NCBI RefSeq assembly: GCF_900453205.1 | Contig: NZ_UGQU01000001.1 | Location: forward strand, 434,001 to 498,000 | Direction: 5' to 3' | From: Moraxella lacunata | GTDB taxonomy: Bacteria > Pseudomonadota > Gammaproteobacteria > Pseudomonadales > Moraxellaceae | Length of the DNA: 64,000 bases | Shown here: in pieces, positions 1-8,557 of the stretch | How positions within the stretch are numbered: the first letter of the stretch is position 1 | Layout: every line of letters starts with the position of its first letter | Notes under the pieces: model-generated | Told to the model about the DNA's origin: nothing | Seen by the model: only the letters and a program-made list of their open reading frames with translations | Databases searched by the model: none | Translations under genes and position numbers: made by a program

Positions 1-65
1 AGCCATTATACTTATCTTTTAAAATAAAGTAAATTTTATCCCAAGTAAATGCCCATCTGACTGTA

Positions 66-1001
66 TCACAAAAAATTAAACCGCCCATCATCGCCCATCG
101 CCTGTGGCAAATCATCCGTCGCCACGCCCATAAGAGCCAAAGTCTCACGCTCTATCAGCCGTGTAATCATATCTAAGGGCAAATCATTTTGTGCCATGCC
201 AAACGGCTCTTCTAGCTGACTGCTTAGCTCGTCTAGCCCCAAAAACATATAGGCGAGCAGTCCCACCAAAAACGGCGTCCAAATCCCCAGTACCGACTCA
301 ATACCAAACGGCAACATCCAGCAAAAACAAAACACCGCCCGATGAAGTAGCACCGAATAAACGAGTGGCAAGGGCGTACTACTGATACGGTCGCACCCTG
401 CTTGGATATTACCTATTTCGATGATGTGGCGTTGGATACTGGTGTAGATGATGTCGCTGATTTGTCCTGATTTGACAGCATGGATAAGACGGTGTTGCAT
501 TCGCTCTAACACCACCTGTGGGACATTGATGTGCTGACGAATGAGCATATTTAACTCATCTTTATCTTTATCATCAATATCCAGATAATCGGCAAATCTC
601 TCCACGGGCAGTTTTTGATGACGTAGGCGGTCTCTAAATAAATTGACAAAAATCAGCATATCCACGAGTATCGCTCGCCTGTCATCATCATGTAAAAAAT
701 GACTGTCCCGACTCAGATGACGGGTGTTGGCAATCAAAGCACCCCACAATTTTCGCCCTTCCCACCACCTATCATAACAAGCGTTATTTCTAAATCCCAA
801 AAAGATGGACAGCACCACGCCAAACACCGTAAAGCCGACCGCAGGGACGTTTTTGACGGTGTAGAGCTGATAATGCGACAAGCCCCACGCTATCATAGAC
901 ACCGCCATAAGCAGGATGATCATCGGTAGCACTTTGGGCAGTATCGTGCCATGCCACATGAACAGCAGTTTTAGGCTGTTGTGTTTATCACGGACTATCA
1001 T
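66..1001 (-). CDS. Bestrophin-family anion channel-like membrane protein
   Basis: A 311-residue integral membrane protein of the bestrophin (UPF0187/YneE) family, which forms pentameric chloride or other anion channels in the inner membrane. Two hydrophobic segments near residues 24-44 and 54-70 are followed directly by the family motif FLGFRNNACYDRWWEGRKLW (about 67-86); further hydrophobic stretches lie near residues 220-260. Length is typical of bacterial members. The start codon overlaps the stop of pgeF by four bases, so it is probably translated with pgeF and rluD in one transcript. Substrate and physiological role in bacteria are not settled; the family call is firm, the transported ion is not visible from sequence. 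Confidence 0.85.
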   Translation of the reverse strand: MIVRDKHNSLKLLFMWHGTILPKVLPMIILLMAVSMIAWGLSHYQLYTVKNVPAVGFTVFGVVLSIFLGFRNNACYDRWWEGRKLWGALIANTRHLSRDSHFLHDDDRRAILVDMLIFVNLFRDRLRHQKLPVERFADYLDIDDKDKDELNMLIRQHINVPQVVLERMQHRLIHAVKSGQISDIIYTSIQRHIIEIGNIQAGCDRISSTPLPLVYSVLLHRAVFCFCWMLPFGIESVLGIWTPFLVGLLAYMFLGLDELSSQLEEPFGMAQNDLPLDMITRLIERETLALMGVATDDLPQAMGDDGRFNFL

Positions 1002-1795
1002 AACTTAACAATCACAGTCGCCATACGTCCTGTGGCGGACTTTTTGGCGTGGGTTTGCTGGCGGTATGAATAGTATTTGGGGTTAGCATAACTACACGGA
1101 ACGGTATCGTTTATGACCGTAATATTTAAATGGGACAGTTGTAATTTGGTTAATTTTACAATATCAATCAAGCATTTATCATCATCTTTATCCGTGATAA
1201 TCTGTTGATATAACTCATCAAATCTCAATGCCACGAGCTTTTTGTCACTCACTTGGCTGATGATGTCATGGGCTAGGGTTTTGTTAATTTCATAATTATC
1301 ATGGCTGATACACGCTCCGATGACGGCTTTGATGTTGGTTTTATTGGTAAACTTTTCATAAGTATTTTTAATAATGCCTTTGGTTAGCCCTTGCCAACCT
1401 GCATGAATACAGGCGATTTGGCTATTCTCATTATCCACACAATCATCATTAAAAAGAGCAATCGGCACACAGTCGGCGGTCATGATAGACAGTCCCACAC
1501 CTGCCTTGTCGGTGATGAATGCGTCTGCGTCTTGGGGGGATATGGCACAGCTAGCGTGTGCCACAATGTCGCTGTGGATTTGGTTTAGCCAGTGGATTTG
1601 GCTTATTTTATCATTTGTCAGTTTATTTAACTTATCCAGTAAAGTCATGCGGTTTGCCAAAACTTGCTCGCTGTCATCGCCAACGTGCAATCCTGTGTTA
1701 AATGAACCGTATAAATCATCGTCCCATTTGTCAAACTCGCCTGCATGGGTTTGAACGATAAGTACATGGTCATTTTGGTATAATATATCAAACAT
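998..1795 (-). CDS. pgeF: Peptidoglycan editing factor PgeF (YfiH/laccase-domain, multi-copper polyphenol oxidoreductase family)
   Basis: A 265-residue cytoplasmic protein of the YfiH/DUF152 family. In E. coli PgeF removes mis-incorporated L-Ser from UDP-MurNAc-dipeptide. The three metal/active-site residues of the family are visible: His74 in NQIH, Cys109 in TADC and His131 in HAGWQGL. The ATG is preceded by an AGGA ribosome site. It lies 24 bp downstream of rluD and overlaps the next gene by four bases; the rluD-pgeF pairing is conserved widely in gammaproteobacteria. Older annotations call this protein a laccase, and nucleosidase activity has also been reported for the family. Confidence 0.92.
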   Translation of the reverse strand: MFDILYQNDHVLIVQTHAGEFDKWDDDLYGSFNTGLHVGDDSEQVLANRMTLLDKLNKLTNDKISQIHWLNQIHSDIVAHASCAISPQDADAFITDKAGVGLSIMTADCVPIALFNDDCVDNENSQIACIHAGWQGLTKGIIKNTYEKFTNKTNIKAVIGACISHDNYEINKTLAHDIISQVSDKKLVALRFDELYQQIITDKDDDKCLIDIVKLTKLQLSHLNITVINDTVPCSYANPKYYSYRQQTHAKKSATGRMATVIVKL

Positions 1796-1819
1796 GATAA
1801 TCCTGTTAATTTTATAAAA

Positions 1820-2869
1820 TTATTCTTGCAAAATCCCAATCATCTTAACCATATCATACGGCATATCACGGCTAAATACCAACGCCTTGCCCGTGGTCGG
1901 GTGGATAAAGCCAAGTTTATGGGCGTGCAGGGCTTGACGGGGGAAGTCTATCGCCGCTTGGCGAGTGGTGGGGGTAAGACCCGATTTGGGCAGTCCGCCA
2001 TAGACCTTATCGCCAAGCAGGGCATGACTGACATGCGACAGATGTACACGGATTTGGTGGGTACGCCCCGTCTCCAAGCGAACATGGAGCAAGCTATAAT
2101 GCGTACCCAGTGGCGTGGCAGAGATGATGTGCGTGGTGGCAGGTTTACCGCCGTCCGTTACCGTCATCTTGGTGCGATGAATGCGGTGTCGCCCTATCGG
2201 TGCGTCTATCGTGGCATGGCGTAAGATGTCGCTTGGCACGCCTGTGGCGATACATTGATACTCCCGATAGACTGATTTGTCTTTTAGTTGCTCGGTCAAA
2301 TCAAGCTGGGCGGTTTTGGTGCGTGCGACAATAAGTAGCCCCGATGTGTCCTTATCAATGCGGTGCACGAGTCCCGCCCGTGGCAGGTGGGCATTATCAG
2401 GATAATGATACAATAGAGCATTGACCAGCGTGCCTGTGCGATTGCCCGCCCCAGGGTGGACAACCAAACCGACAGGCTTATTGATCACAATCACGTCATC
2501 ATCAGCATAGACCACGTCAAGGGGGATATTTTCGGGCAAATCTTCGCTGTGATTGTCAAGCGTGGCGGACAAGGTCAAAATATCGCCCAATTTGACACGG
2601 TATTTGCTTTTTTGGGGCGCATCATTGACAAGCAGACTTTCATCATCAATAAAGCCCTGTATCTGCACTCGGGAAAAGCCGTCAAACACATCGGTGGCGA
2701 TTTTATCTAGGCGTGTGCCGATGTCAGATTCGCCAACCGTGTGGCTTTTTATCAGTGGACTTGGCGAGTCTGTCTCAGCAAATTCATCATCATTATCATT
2801 TAAACTGGATAAATTGGGTAAATCAGCTAAATCATCATTGGCGGTCTGATTAAAAGCATGCTCTCTCAT
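1820..2869 (-). CDS. rluD: 23S rRNA pseudouridine synthase RluD
   Basis: Isomerises uridines in helix 69 of 23S rRNA (U1911, U1915, U1917 in E. coli). An N-terminal S4-like RNA-binding region (the GTRLDKIATDVF stretch) is followed by the RluA-type catalytic domain with the HRIDKDTSGLL motif, whose first Asp is the nucleophile. The last part carries the family GRTHQIRVHL motif. An in-frame ATG also exists at 2905; 2869 is preferred because the residues upstream of it are not conserved-looking, but neither site has a strong Shine-Dalgarno. An acidic 50-residue leader precedes the S4 region and is longer than in E. coli RluD. Transcribed divergently from bamD. Confidence 0.92.
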   Translation of the reverse strand: MREHAFNQTANDDLADLPNLSSLNDNDDEFAETDSPSPLIKSHTVGESDIGTRLDKIATDVFDGFSRVQIQGFIDDESLLVNDAPQKSKYRVKLGDILTLSATLDNHSEDLPENIPLDVVYADDDVIVINKPVGLVVHPGAGNRTGTLVNALLYHYPDNAHLPRAGLVHRIDKDTSGLLIVARTKTAQLDLTEQLKDKSVYREYQCIATGVPSDILRHATIDAPIGRHRIHRTKMTVTDGGKPATTHIISATPLGTHYSLLHVRLETGRTHQIRVHLSHVSHALLGDKVYGGLPKSGLTPTTRQAAIDFPRQALHAHKLGFIHPTTGKALVFSRDMPYDMVKMIGILQE

Positions 2870-2946
2870 GATTATGTTTAAATACTTGGAAAAAAAATAA
2901 GCCATTTTAGCATTTTTTGTGAAAAATAGCCGATTTTATTTTGGTG

Positions 2947-2976
2947 TTGTTCATTCTTAAAATTTTGTGGTAAACT
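2947..2976 (+). promoter_or_regulatory. Candidate sigma70 promoter of bamD
   Basis: TTGTTC at 2947-2952 and TAAACT at 2971-2976, spaced by 18 bases, lie about 30 bases upstream of the bamD ATG in the divergent rluD/bamD intergenic region. Similarity to consensus is only moderate. Confidence 0.35.
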
Positions 2977-3008
2977 ATTTCAAATTTTTATTGTAATTTG
3001 GACAAAAA

Positions 3009-4079
3009 ATGAACAAAACTGCCAAACTTACCCTAACCGCCATCATGACATCTGCCGTGCTACTTTCTGGTTGCTCCACCCTAAAAGGCATTGGCAAAAA
3101 AGACAGTGAAGTTGTACAAAGTGCCGAACAGTCCGAGCTAGGCTATTATCAAACCGCCCAAAACGCCCTAGACAGAAACCGCTATAACGAAGCCATGAGT
3201 GCGTTAAATAGCTTACGCACGTTTTATCCGACAGGGCAATATGCCGAGCAGGCATTGCTGGATTTGATTTATGCCCAATATCGTGCCAACGACTTTGAAG
3301 CGGTAACCAAAAGCACTGCCGAGTTTATCCGCTCCTATCCAACCAGTCGCCATGTCGATTATGCTCTATACGTCCAAGGCGTAACCAACATGGGCGGGGC
3401 TCCCAAAGCCTCCCGCTTATTTAACCTTGACCAGTCCCAACGTGATGTATCCTACCTGCGGTTGGCATTCCAAGATTTCTCCAATCTCATCAAGCACTTC
3501 CCAAACAGTGCCTACGCTCCTGATGCCGCCCAGCGCATGAGGGCGATTTATAACGACTTTGCCGAGCATGAACTGGTCGCCGCTCGTTGGTATGTCAAGC
3601 GTGATGCTTATGTCGCCGCCGCCAACCGTGCCAAATGGGTGTTTCAGTACTTCCCCCAATCGGACGGTGTGCCAGAAGCCATCGCCATCTTGGCTCACAG
3701 CAATGAGCAGTTGGGACTGACCGACACCGCCAACCAATACAAAACCCTACTCCAAATCAACTACCCCCAATACCTTGGGGCAAATGGGCAGGTCAATATC
3801 GGCAACAGCCAATCTTTCACCAAAAAAGCCTTGTCATCGATAAGTTTTGGTAAATTTGGGCGTGTCAAAGACACCCCCACCTATCAAGGCGGTCAGTATG
3901 ACGGTGCGACACGCACACAAATCATCACTTCCGCCCAAGCCCTTGCCCTGCCCCAAGCAAGCCCTGAAAGTGCCGACATCGCCACACCAAAACCTGCCGA
4001 CACACGCAACACACGTCGTATCGGTCTAGGTCTGCCTGCCGATGAAGCCGAGGCAGGTAACACCAACCAAACCCCCTAA
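3009..4079 (+). CDS. bamD: Outer membrane protein assembly factor BamD (ComL), lipoprotein
   Basis: Essential lipoprotein of the BAM complex, which inserts beta-barrel proteins into the outer membrane. A signal peptide ends in the lipobox LSGC (Cys22). Residues about 40-270 form TPR-type helical pairs (repeated YNEAMSALNSL, YAEQALLDLIYAQY, FEAVTKSTAEFI). After the TPR domain a Pro/Ala/Thr-rich tail of roughly 80 residues extends the protein to 356 residues, longer than the about 245 of E. coli BamD. Divergent from rluD, as in many gammaproteobacteria, and followed by a strong terminator. Confidence 0.93.
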   Translation: MNKTAKLTLTAIMTSAVLLSGCSTLKGIGKKDSEVVQSAEQSELGYYQTAQNALDRNRYNEAMSALNSLRTFYPTGQYAEQALLDLIYAQYRANDFEAVTKSTAEFIRSYPTSRHVDYALYVQGVTNMGGAPKASRLFNLDQSQRDVSYLRLAFQDFSNLIKHFPNSAYAPDAAQRMRAIYNDFAEHELVAARWYVKRDAYVAAANRAKWVFQYFPQSDGVPEAIAILAHSNEQLGLTDTANQYKTLLQINYPQYLGANGQVNIGNSQSFTKKALSSISFGKFGRVKDTPTYQGGQYDGATRTQIITSAQALALPQASPESADIATPKPADTRNTRRIGLGLPADEAEAGNTNQTP

Positions 4080-4091
4080 CATCATCACATT

Positions 4092-4128
4092 TGACCGCCA
4101 AAAATCTACCTTTTGGCGGTCAGTTTTG
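4092..4128 (+). terminator. Rho-independent terminator after bamD
   Basis: A perfect 12-bp stem TGACCGCCAAAA / TTTTGGCGGTCA with a seven-base loop is followed by a T-rich stretch, directly after the bamD stop codon. Confidence 0.85.
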
Positions 4129-4184
4129 CCAAATCATGGTGTTGATGATAAAATTGGTTTTATTTTTGATTTTTAGGAAAAGCT

Positions 4185-4532
4185 ATGGCAATGCCTGTTC
4201 GTGGCGGTATTCTAACCTGCAATATCGCTGATACCCAAACCCTATACAACAGTTATCTCTCTTTTGTCACTCATGGTGGTATTTTTGTGCCGAGTGCCAG
4301 AAAGCACAGCCTTGGCGAAGACGTGTTCGTGGCATTTACCCTGCCCGGCTCTACCGAACGCTATCCGCTTAACGGCAAAATCGTGTGGCTTAATGAAAAA
4401 GGCACGCCCAGTAAGCCTGCTGGTTTTGGCATGCAGTTTGGTACCGACCCTAACAGCCTAAAACTCAAAAACGAAATTGAGCGACTCCTTGCCGGTGAAG
4501 TAGAATCCACCAAACCCACTTACACCATGTAA
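4185..4532 (+). CDS. pilZ: Type IV pilus assembly PilZ-domain protein
   Basis: A 115-residue single PilZ domain resembling the founding PilZ protein needed for type IV pilus biogenesis. The segment LSFVTHGGIFVPSARKHSLG followed by GKIVWLNEKGTPSKPAGFGM is typical of pilus PilZ proteins. The c-di-GMP-binding RxxxR and D/NxSxxG residues of canonical receptors are not evident, which is usual for this subtype: it acts through protein partners (PilB and FimX in other species). It stands alone here between terminators rather than beside holB and tmk as in Pseudomonas. Confidence 0.8.
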   Translation: MAMPVRGGILTCNIADTQTLYNSYLSFVTHGGIFVPSARKHSLGEDVFVAFTLPGSTERYPLNGKIVWLNEKGTPSKPAGFGMQFGTDPNSLKLKNEIERLLAGEVESTKPTYTM

Positions 4533-4585
4533 GTGTTGCGGGCAATATTGTTAATTACACGATTATTTGTTATAATTATAAAAGA

Positions 4586-4614
4586 TAAGCACGGATTTTA
4601 TTCGTGCTTTTTTA
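4586..4614 (+). terminator. Terminator between pilZ and apt
   Basis: The hairpin AAGCACG / CGTGCTT with an eight-to-nine-base AT-rich loop is followed by TTTTTAT. It would end pilZ transcription before apt. Confidence 0.75.
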
Positions 4615-4650
4615 TGGCAATTTTTTAAGATAAATTTTTAAAGACAACTT

Positions 4651-5166
4651 ATGAAACACTCACATCCTTTTTGGCAAATTATTCGTACCGTTCCCAATTT
4701 TCCCAAAGCGGACATTGATTTTTATGACATCACGCCCCTGCTGTGGCATGTTGATGAACTCATTAACGAGCTTTTAAACGCCCTGCCCGATGGCATGATT
4801 GATGAAGTAGAATGCTTTGCCACCACCGAAGCACGGGGCTTTATCATCGGCAGTCTGCTATCAGGACGTACTGGCAAACCGCTCCTGCTCATTCGTAAAG
4901 CTGGCAAACTACCACCCCCTGTCCATCGCCAAAGCTATGACCTAGAATACGGCACCGACACCCTAGAAATCAAAGCAGACGCCCCCAAATCCAAAGTACT
5001 ACTGGTTGATGACGTGCTTGCCACTGGCGGGACGTTAAAAGCAAGCAAGCTTCTGTGCGAGCAAGCGGGGCATAACGTGCTTGGGGCATTGGTACTGCTT
5101 GATTTGCCAAAGTTGCACGGCGATATCGGCATGGATACTTATGCCGTGATGAATGATGTGGACTGA
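4651..5166 (+). CDS. apt: Adenine phosphoribosyltransferase (purine salvage)
   Basis: A 171-residue type I phosphoribosyltransferase that converts adenine and PRPP to AMP. The PRPP-binding loop VLLVDDVLATGGTLK spans about residues 116-130, and the upstream TTEARGFIIG segment matches the adenine-PRTase-specific ATEARGF block. IRKAGKLP (81-88) is also characteristic. Length and domain order match Apt. It is monocistronic, flanked by a terminator upstream and a roughly 290-bp gap downstream. Confidence 0.92.
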   Translation: MKHSHPFWQIIRTVPNFPKADIDFYDITPLLWHVDELINELLNALPDGMIDEVECFATTEARGFIIGSLLSGRTGKPLLLIRKAGKLPPPVHRQSYDLEYGTDTLEIKADAPKSKVLLVDDVLATGGTLKASKLLCEQAGHNVLGALVLLDLPKLHGDIGMDTYAVMNDVD

Positions 5167-5457
5167 CGGCAATCTAATACCAAAATACTCAAATCAGAGC
5201 ATACACTAAATAATCCCACTAACTTCTTGATTGTGTTGGGTATTCTTTGGCTTTATTAGACCAAATACATCAAGAAATACCCGACCTTTTACAACCATCT
5301 AATCTGTAAAATACACCACCTGTTTTGCTTGAAAAATCAAACCCAGCTCAACCTATCTTTAAGCCATTACTCACAGTCAAAACATAACAATCCCATACTT
5401 TTATTGTGGTGAATTTTTTTGTATAATAGCAATGATATTCATTTAACATCATACATT
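5167..5457. other. Intergenic gap between apt and macA
   Basis: About 290 bp without a credible gene. It contains an imperfect inverted repeat GGGTATT / AATACCC near 5238-5284. On the minus strand a short stop-bounded stretch could be residue of a degraded gene, but nothing recognisable remains. The macA promoter lies at the right end. Confidence 0.5.
5399..5427 (+). promoter_or_regulatory. Candidate promoter of the macAB-OMP operon
   Basis: A perfect TATAAT at 5422-5427 sits about 30 bases upstream of the chosen macA ATG. The -35 is weak: TTTTAT at 5399-5404 would give 17-bp spacing. Confidence 0.4.
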
Positions 5458-6615
5458 ATGACCAACAAAAAATTCAAAAAACCCTTGATTTTTATCATCA
5501 TTTTGATGGTTGGCGTGGCATGTGCCACTTTCTTTTTTTATCAAAAACAACCACCAAAACAGCAATACCTCACGCACACTACTGGGCTTGCCAACATCGA
5601 GAGTACTGTCATCGCAGGCGGTCAAGTCTATGCTGAGGAGCTGATTGACGTGGGAGCTCAGGCAACGGGGCGTGTGGACAGACTGCACGTCAAGCTAGGA
5701 CAACGGGTCAAAAAAGGCGAACCCATCGCCGATATCGATGCCACTCAGCAAAAAAATGCCCTAAAAGATGATGAGGCAAGCTACAAATCCTTGCTTGCTC
5801 AGCACGACATCAAAAAAATCCAGCTTGCTCAAATCGAGCATGAATTTAACCAACAAAAGCTCGGCTATCAAGCAGGCGTGGTAGCAAAAATAGACTACAC
5901 CAAAGCAAAAACTGCCCTATCCACCGCCCAAAAAGAGCTAAGTGCAAGCATGGCTCAGCTAGAACAAGCCAAACTCAAAATCGCCACCGCCAAAACTAAC
6001 CTTGCCTACACTCGCATTACCGCCCCCATGGATGGTGTGGTGGTGGCGGTCGTTACCAAAGAGGGTCAAAACATCAACGCCATGCAGTCATCGCCAACCA
6101 TCATCAGGCTGGCTCAGATTGATACGGTGCAAATCAAAGCCAAATTCTCCGAAGCGGACATTCCCAAGCTAAAAACAGGCATGACGGCTCACTTTACTAT
6201 TTTGGGCTTGCCAAATCGACAGTTTGAGGCAACGCTCCAAGATTTGGAATTATTCCCCATTGATACCACTGCTCAATCAGGGGCGGTGTATTATTATGGG
6301 CTACTGAGCGTCCCAAACCCCGACCATGAACTCTTTATCGGTATGACCGCAAACGTTACTGTCATCATTGACAAAAAAGAGCAAGCACTCACCATTCCCA
6401 TGACCGCACTTGGCAAACAGCTCTCTGATGATACCTTTGAGGTACAAGTCATTGATGATGAACACAGCTCCACCCCCACCATCGAGACTCGCACCATCAA
6501 AACAGGCATCAACGACAAGTTCTCTACCGAAGTGCTATCAGGACTAACACAGGGTGAAAAAGTGGTGGTCGCCACCTCAGACGGCACGGTCGAAAGTGTC
6601 AGCATGGGGTTATGA
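5458..6615 (+). CDS. macA: MacA-type periplasmic adaptor of an ABC efflux pump
   Basis: A membrane-anchored periplasmic adaptor (HlyD/RND-MFP family) that links the MacB ATPase to an outer-membrane channel. One N-terminal membrane anchor (about residues 8-26) is followed by a biotinyl-lipoyl half-motif (VGAQATGRVDRLHVKLGQRV), a long alpha-hairpin (about 90-175, Lys/Gln/Ala-rich), the second lipoyl half (ITAPMDGVVVAVVTKEGQ), and beta-barrel and membrane-proximal domains. ATG at 5458 is chosen because the signal-anchor follows it directly; an in-frame start at 5419 would add 13 residues. macB starts one base after its stop. MacAB systems export macrolides, lipopeptides or heme-related compounds; substrate unknown here. 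Confidence 0.88.
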   Translation: MTNKKFKKPLIFIIILMVGVACATFFFYQKQPPKQQYLTHTTGLANIESTVIAGGQVYAEELIDVGAQATGRVDRLHVKLGQRVKKGEPIADIDATQQKNALKDDEASYKSLLAQHDIKKIQLAQIEHEFNQQKLGYQAGVVAKIDYTKAKTALSTAQKELSASMAQLEQAKLKIATAKTNLAYTRITAPMDGVVVAVVTKEGQNINAMQSSPTIIRLAQIDTVQIKAKFSEADIPKLKTGMTAHFTILGLPNRQFEATLQDLELFPIDTTAQSGAVYYYGLLSVPNPDHELFIGMTANVTVIIDKKEQALTIPMTALGKQLSDDTFEVQVIDDEHSSTPTIETRTIKTGINDKFSTEVLSGLTQGEKVVVATSDGTVESVSMGL

Positions 6616-6616
6616 C

Positions 6617-8554
6617 ATGGCAACACCCATTTTATCGCTAAAAAACATCAAAAAAAGCTTTGCTTTTGGTGATAACTCCCTAGAAGTGTTAAAAGGCATT
6701 AACCTTGATATTTATAGAGGGGAAATGGTCGCCATCGTGGGGCAATCAGGCTCTGGCAAATCCACGCTCATGAACATCATGGCGTGTCTGGACACGCCAA
6801 CATCAGGCGAGTATCGGATTGACGGTCTTTGCACCCAAGAGATGAACGGCGAGCAGTTGGCAAGCCTAAGACGAGATAAGTTTGGCTTTATTTTCCAGCG
6901 TTATCAATTACTTAGCAGTCTCAATGCCACCGCCAATGTCGCCATGCCTGCCATCTATGCAGGGGTGAGTCAAAAAACTCGTGAGCAAAAAGCCCAAGCC
7001 CTACTTGCCAAACTGGGGCTAGAACAACGCCTCGACCATTATCCCAACCAGCTCTCAGGCGGACAACAACAGCGAGTATCTATCGCTCGTGCCTTGATAA
7101 ATGGCGGACAAATCATCTTTGCGGATGAACCCACAGGGGCGTTGGACAGCCAAAGTAGCCGTGATGTCATGGCAATTTTGACTGAGCTAAACCGTGAGGG
7201 ACACACGATTATCCTAGTAACCCACGACCCCAAAATCGCCCAAAGTGCCAAACGTGTGATTGAAATTTTTGACGGTCAAATCCTAAGCGATAACAACAGC
7301 GATAATACCCCAAATACCGCCCAAGATTTTCAACAAAACACCCATCGTACGCTAAATTTTCAAGCCATCGGTCGCATCAAAGAGGCTTTTCACATGGCGA
7401 TTTTGACCATGCTTGCCAGCAAAATGAGAACGCTTTTGACCATGCTTGGCATCATCATCGGCATCGCCTCTGTGGTACTTATCGTGGCACTCGGCAACGG
7501 CTCAAAACAACAAATTTTAAGCCAAATCAACAGCATGGGCTCATCCACCATCAGTGTTTTTATGGGCAGTGATGACGAGGACGACACCACACCGCCCAAT
7601 GATTTGACCTTTGATGACATGTATGCACTCGAAACATTGCCCTTTGTCGCCAGTACCTCGCCAGATTTGAGCATGAGCATGACCGCCCAAGTTGGCAATC
7701 ACAGCAAAGGCGTGCAGGTGGACGGCGTGGGGCTAAACCATCATCGTTTGCAAAATGTGCAGTTTGTCGCAGGGGGCATGTTTCGCCAAAGCGATTTGGA
7801 TAATTTTAGCCAAAACGTCATCATCAGCGAAAAAACCAAACAAGCTTTTTTCAAACAAAACAACGCTTTGGGGCAAATTCTCATCTTAAATGGTGTGCCG
7901 ACCAAAGTGGTGGGCGTATTTAAATACAATGGCATTGAGGGTAATTTTGACCGCAATCTCAAAGTATGGCTTCCCTATCGTACCTACCAAGCCCGCTTTG
8001 CAGGCGAGTCGCCACGCCTAAACAGCATTACGGTACTACTAAAACCAAACGAGTCGTCCGCCCTTGCCAGCGAAAGCATCAGCCAGCTTTTGACCCAACG
8101 GCACGGCAAAAAAGACTTTAGCCTATTTAACAGCGACAGCCTTGCCAAAACGGTCGAAAAAACCGCCCAATCCTTGACCCTGCTCATCGGGGCGATTGCG
8201 GTCATCTCGCTACTGGTTGGTGGGATTGGCGTGATGAACATCATGCTCGTCTCCGTTACCGAACGCACAGGCGAGATTGGCGTGCGTATGGCGGTGGGGG
8301 CAACTTATGGCGACATCGTTTGGCAATTTCTCATTGAGGCGATGGTGGTGTGTGCGTTGGGCGGTGTGCTTGGGGTGCTTTTGGCGTTTGGGCTTGGCGG
8401 ACTGTTACAACTCTTTGACATCAAAGTCATTTTCTCAGCAACTTCCATCGCCCTTGCGGTGGGTTGTGCTAGCCTGATTGGGCTTGTTTTTGGGCTCATG
8501 CCTGCTCATAAAGGGGCAAAACTAAATCCCATCGAAGCATTAAACAAAGGATAA
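6617..8554 (+). CDS. macB: MacB-type ABC transporter, ATPase-permease fusion
   Basis: A 645-residue type VII ABC transporter. The N-terminal ATPase has Walker A GQSGSGKST (42-50), signature LSGGQQQRVSIARAL and Walker B IIFADEPTGALD. It is followed by a first transmembrane helix near residue 275, a periplasmic MacB domain of about 220 residues, and three C-terminal FtsX-type helices with the GxxxAxGATxxDI-like segment GVRMAVGATYGDIVWQF. ATG 6617 is chosen because the ATPase begins immediately; an upstream in-frame ATG lies inside macA. Translationally coupled to macA and to the outer-membrane gene four bases downstream. Confidence 0.92.
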   Translation: MATPILSLKNIKKSFAFGDNSLEVLKGINLDIYRGEMVAIVGQSGSGKSTLMNIMACLDTPTSGEYRIDGLCTQEMNGEQLASLRRDKFGFIFQRYQLLSSLNATANVAMPAIYAGVSQKTREQKAQALLAKLGLEQRLDHYPNQLSGGQQQRVSIARALINGGQIIFADEPTGALDSQSSRDVMAILTELNREGHTIILVTHDPKIAQSAKRVIEIFDGQILSDNNSDNTPNTAQDFQQNTHRTLNFQAIGRIKEAFHMAILTMLASKMRTLLTMLGIIIGIASVVLIVALGNGSKQQILSQINSMGSSTISVFMGSDDEDDTTPPNDLTFDDMYALETLPFVASTSPDLSMSMTAQVGNHSKGVQVDGVGLNHHRLQNVQFVAGGMFRQSDLDNFSQNVIISEKTKQAFFKQNNALGQILILNGVPTKVVGVFKYNGIEGNFDRNLKVWLPYRTYQARFAGESPRLNSITVLLKPNESSALASESISQLLTQRHGKKDFSLFNSDSLAKTVEKTAQSLTLLIGAIAVISLLVGGIGVMNIMLVSVTERTGEIGVRMAVGATYGDIVWQFLIEAMVVCALGGVLGVLLAFGLGGLLQLFDIKVIFSATSIALAVGCASLIGLVFGLMPAHKGAKLNPIEALNKG

Positions 8555-8557
8555 ATA

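Noticed and set aside
5167-5457. Possible remnant of a transposase or other gene on the minus strand
   Set aside because: Only short stop-bounded stretches can be read and none is recognisable, so it is described only as an intergenic gap.
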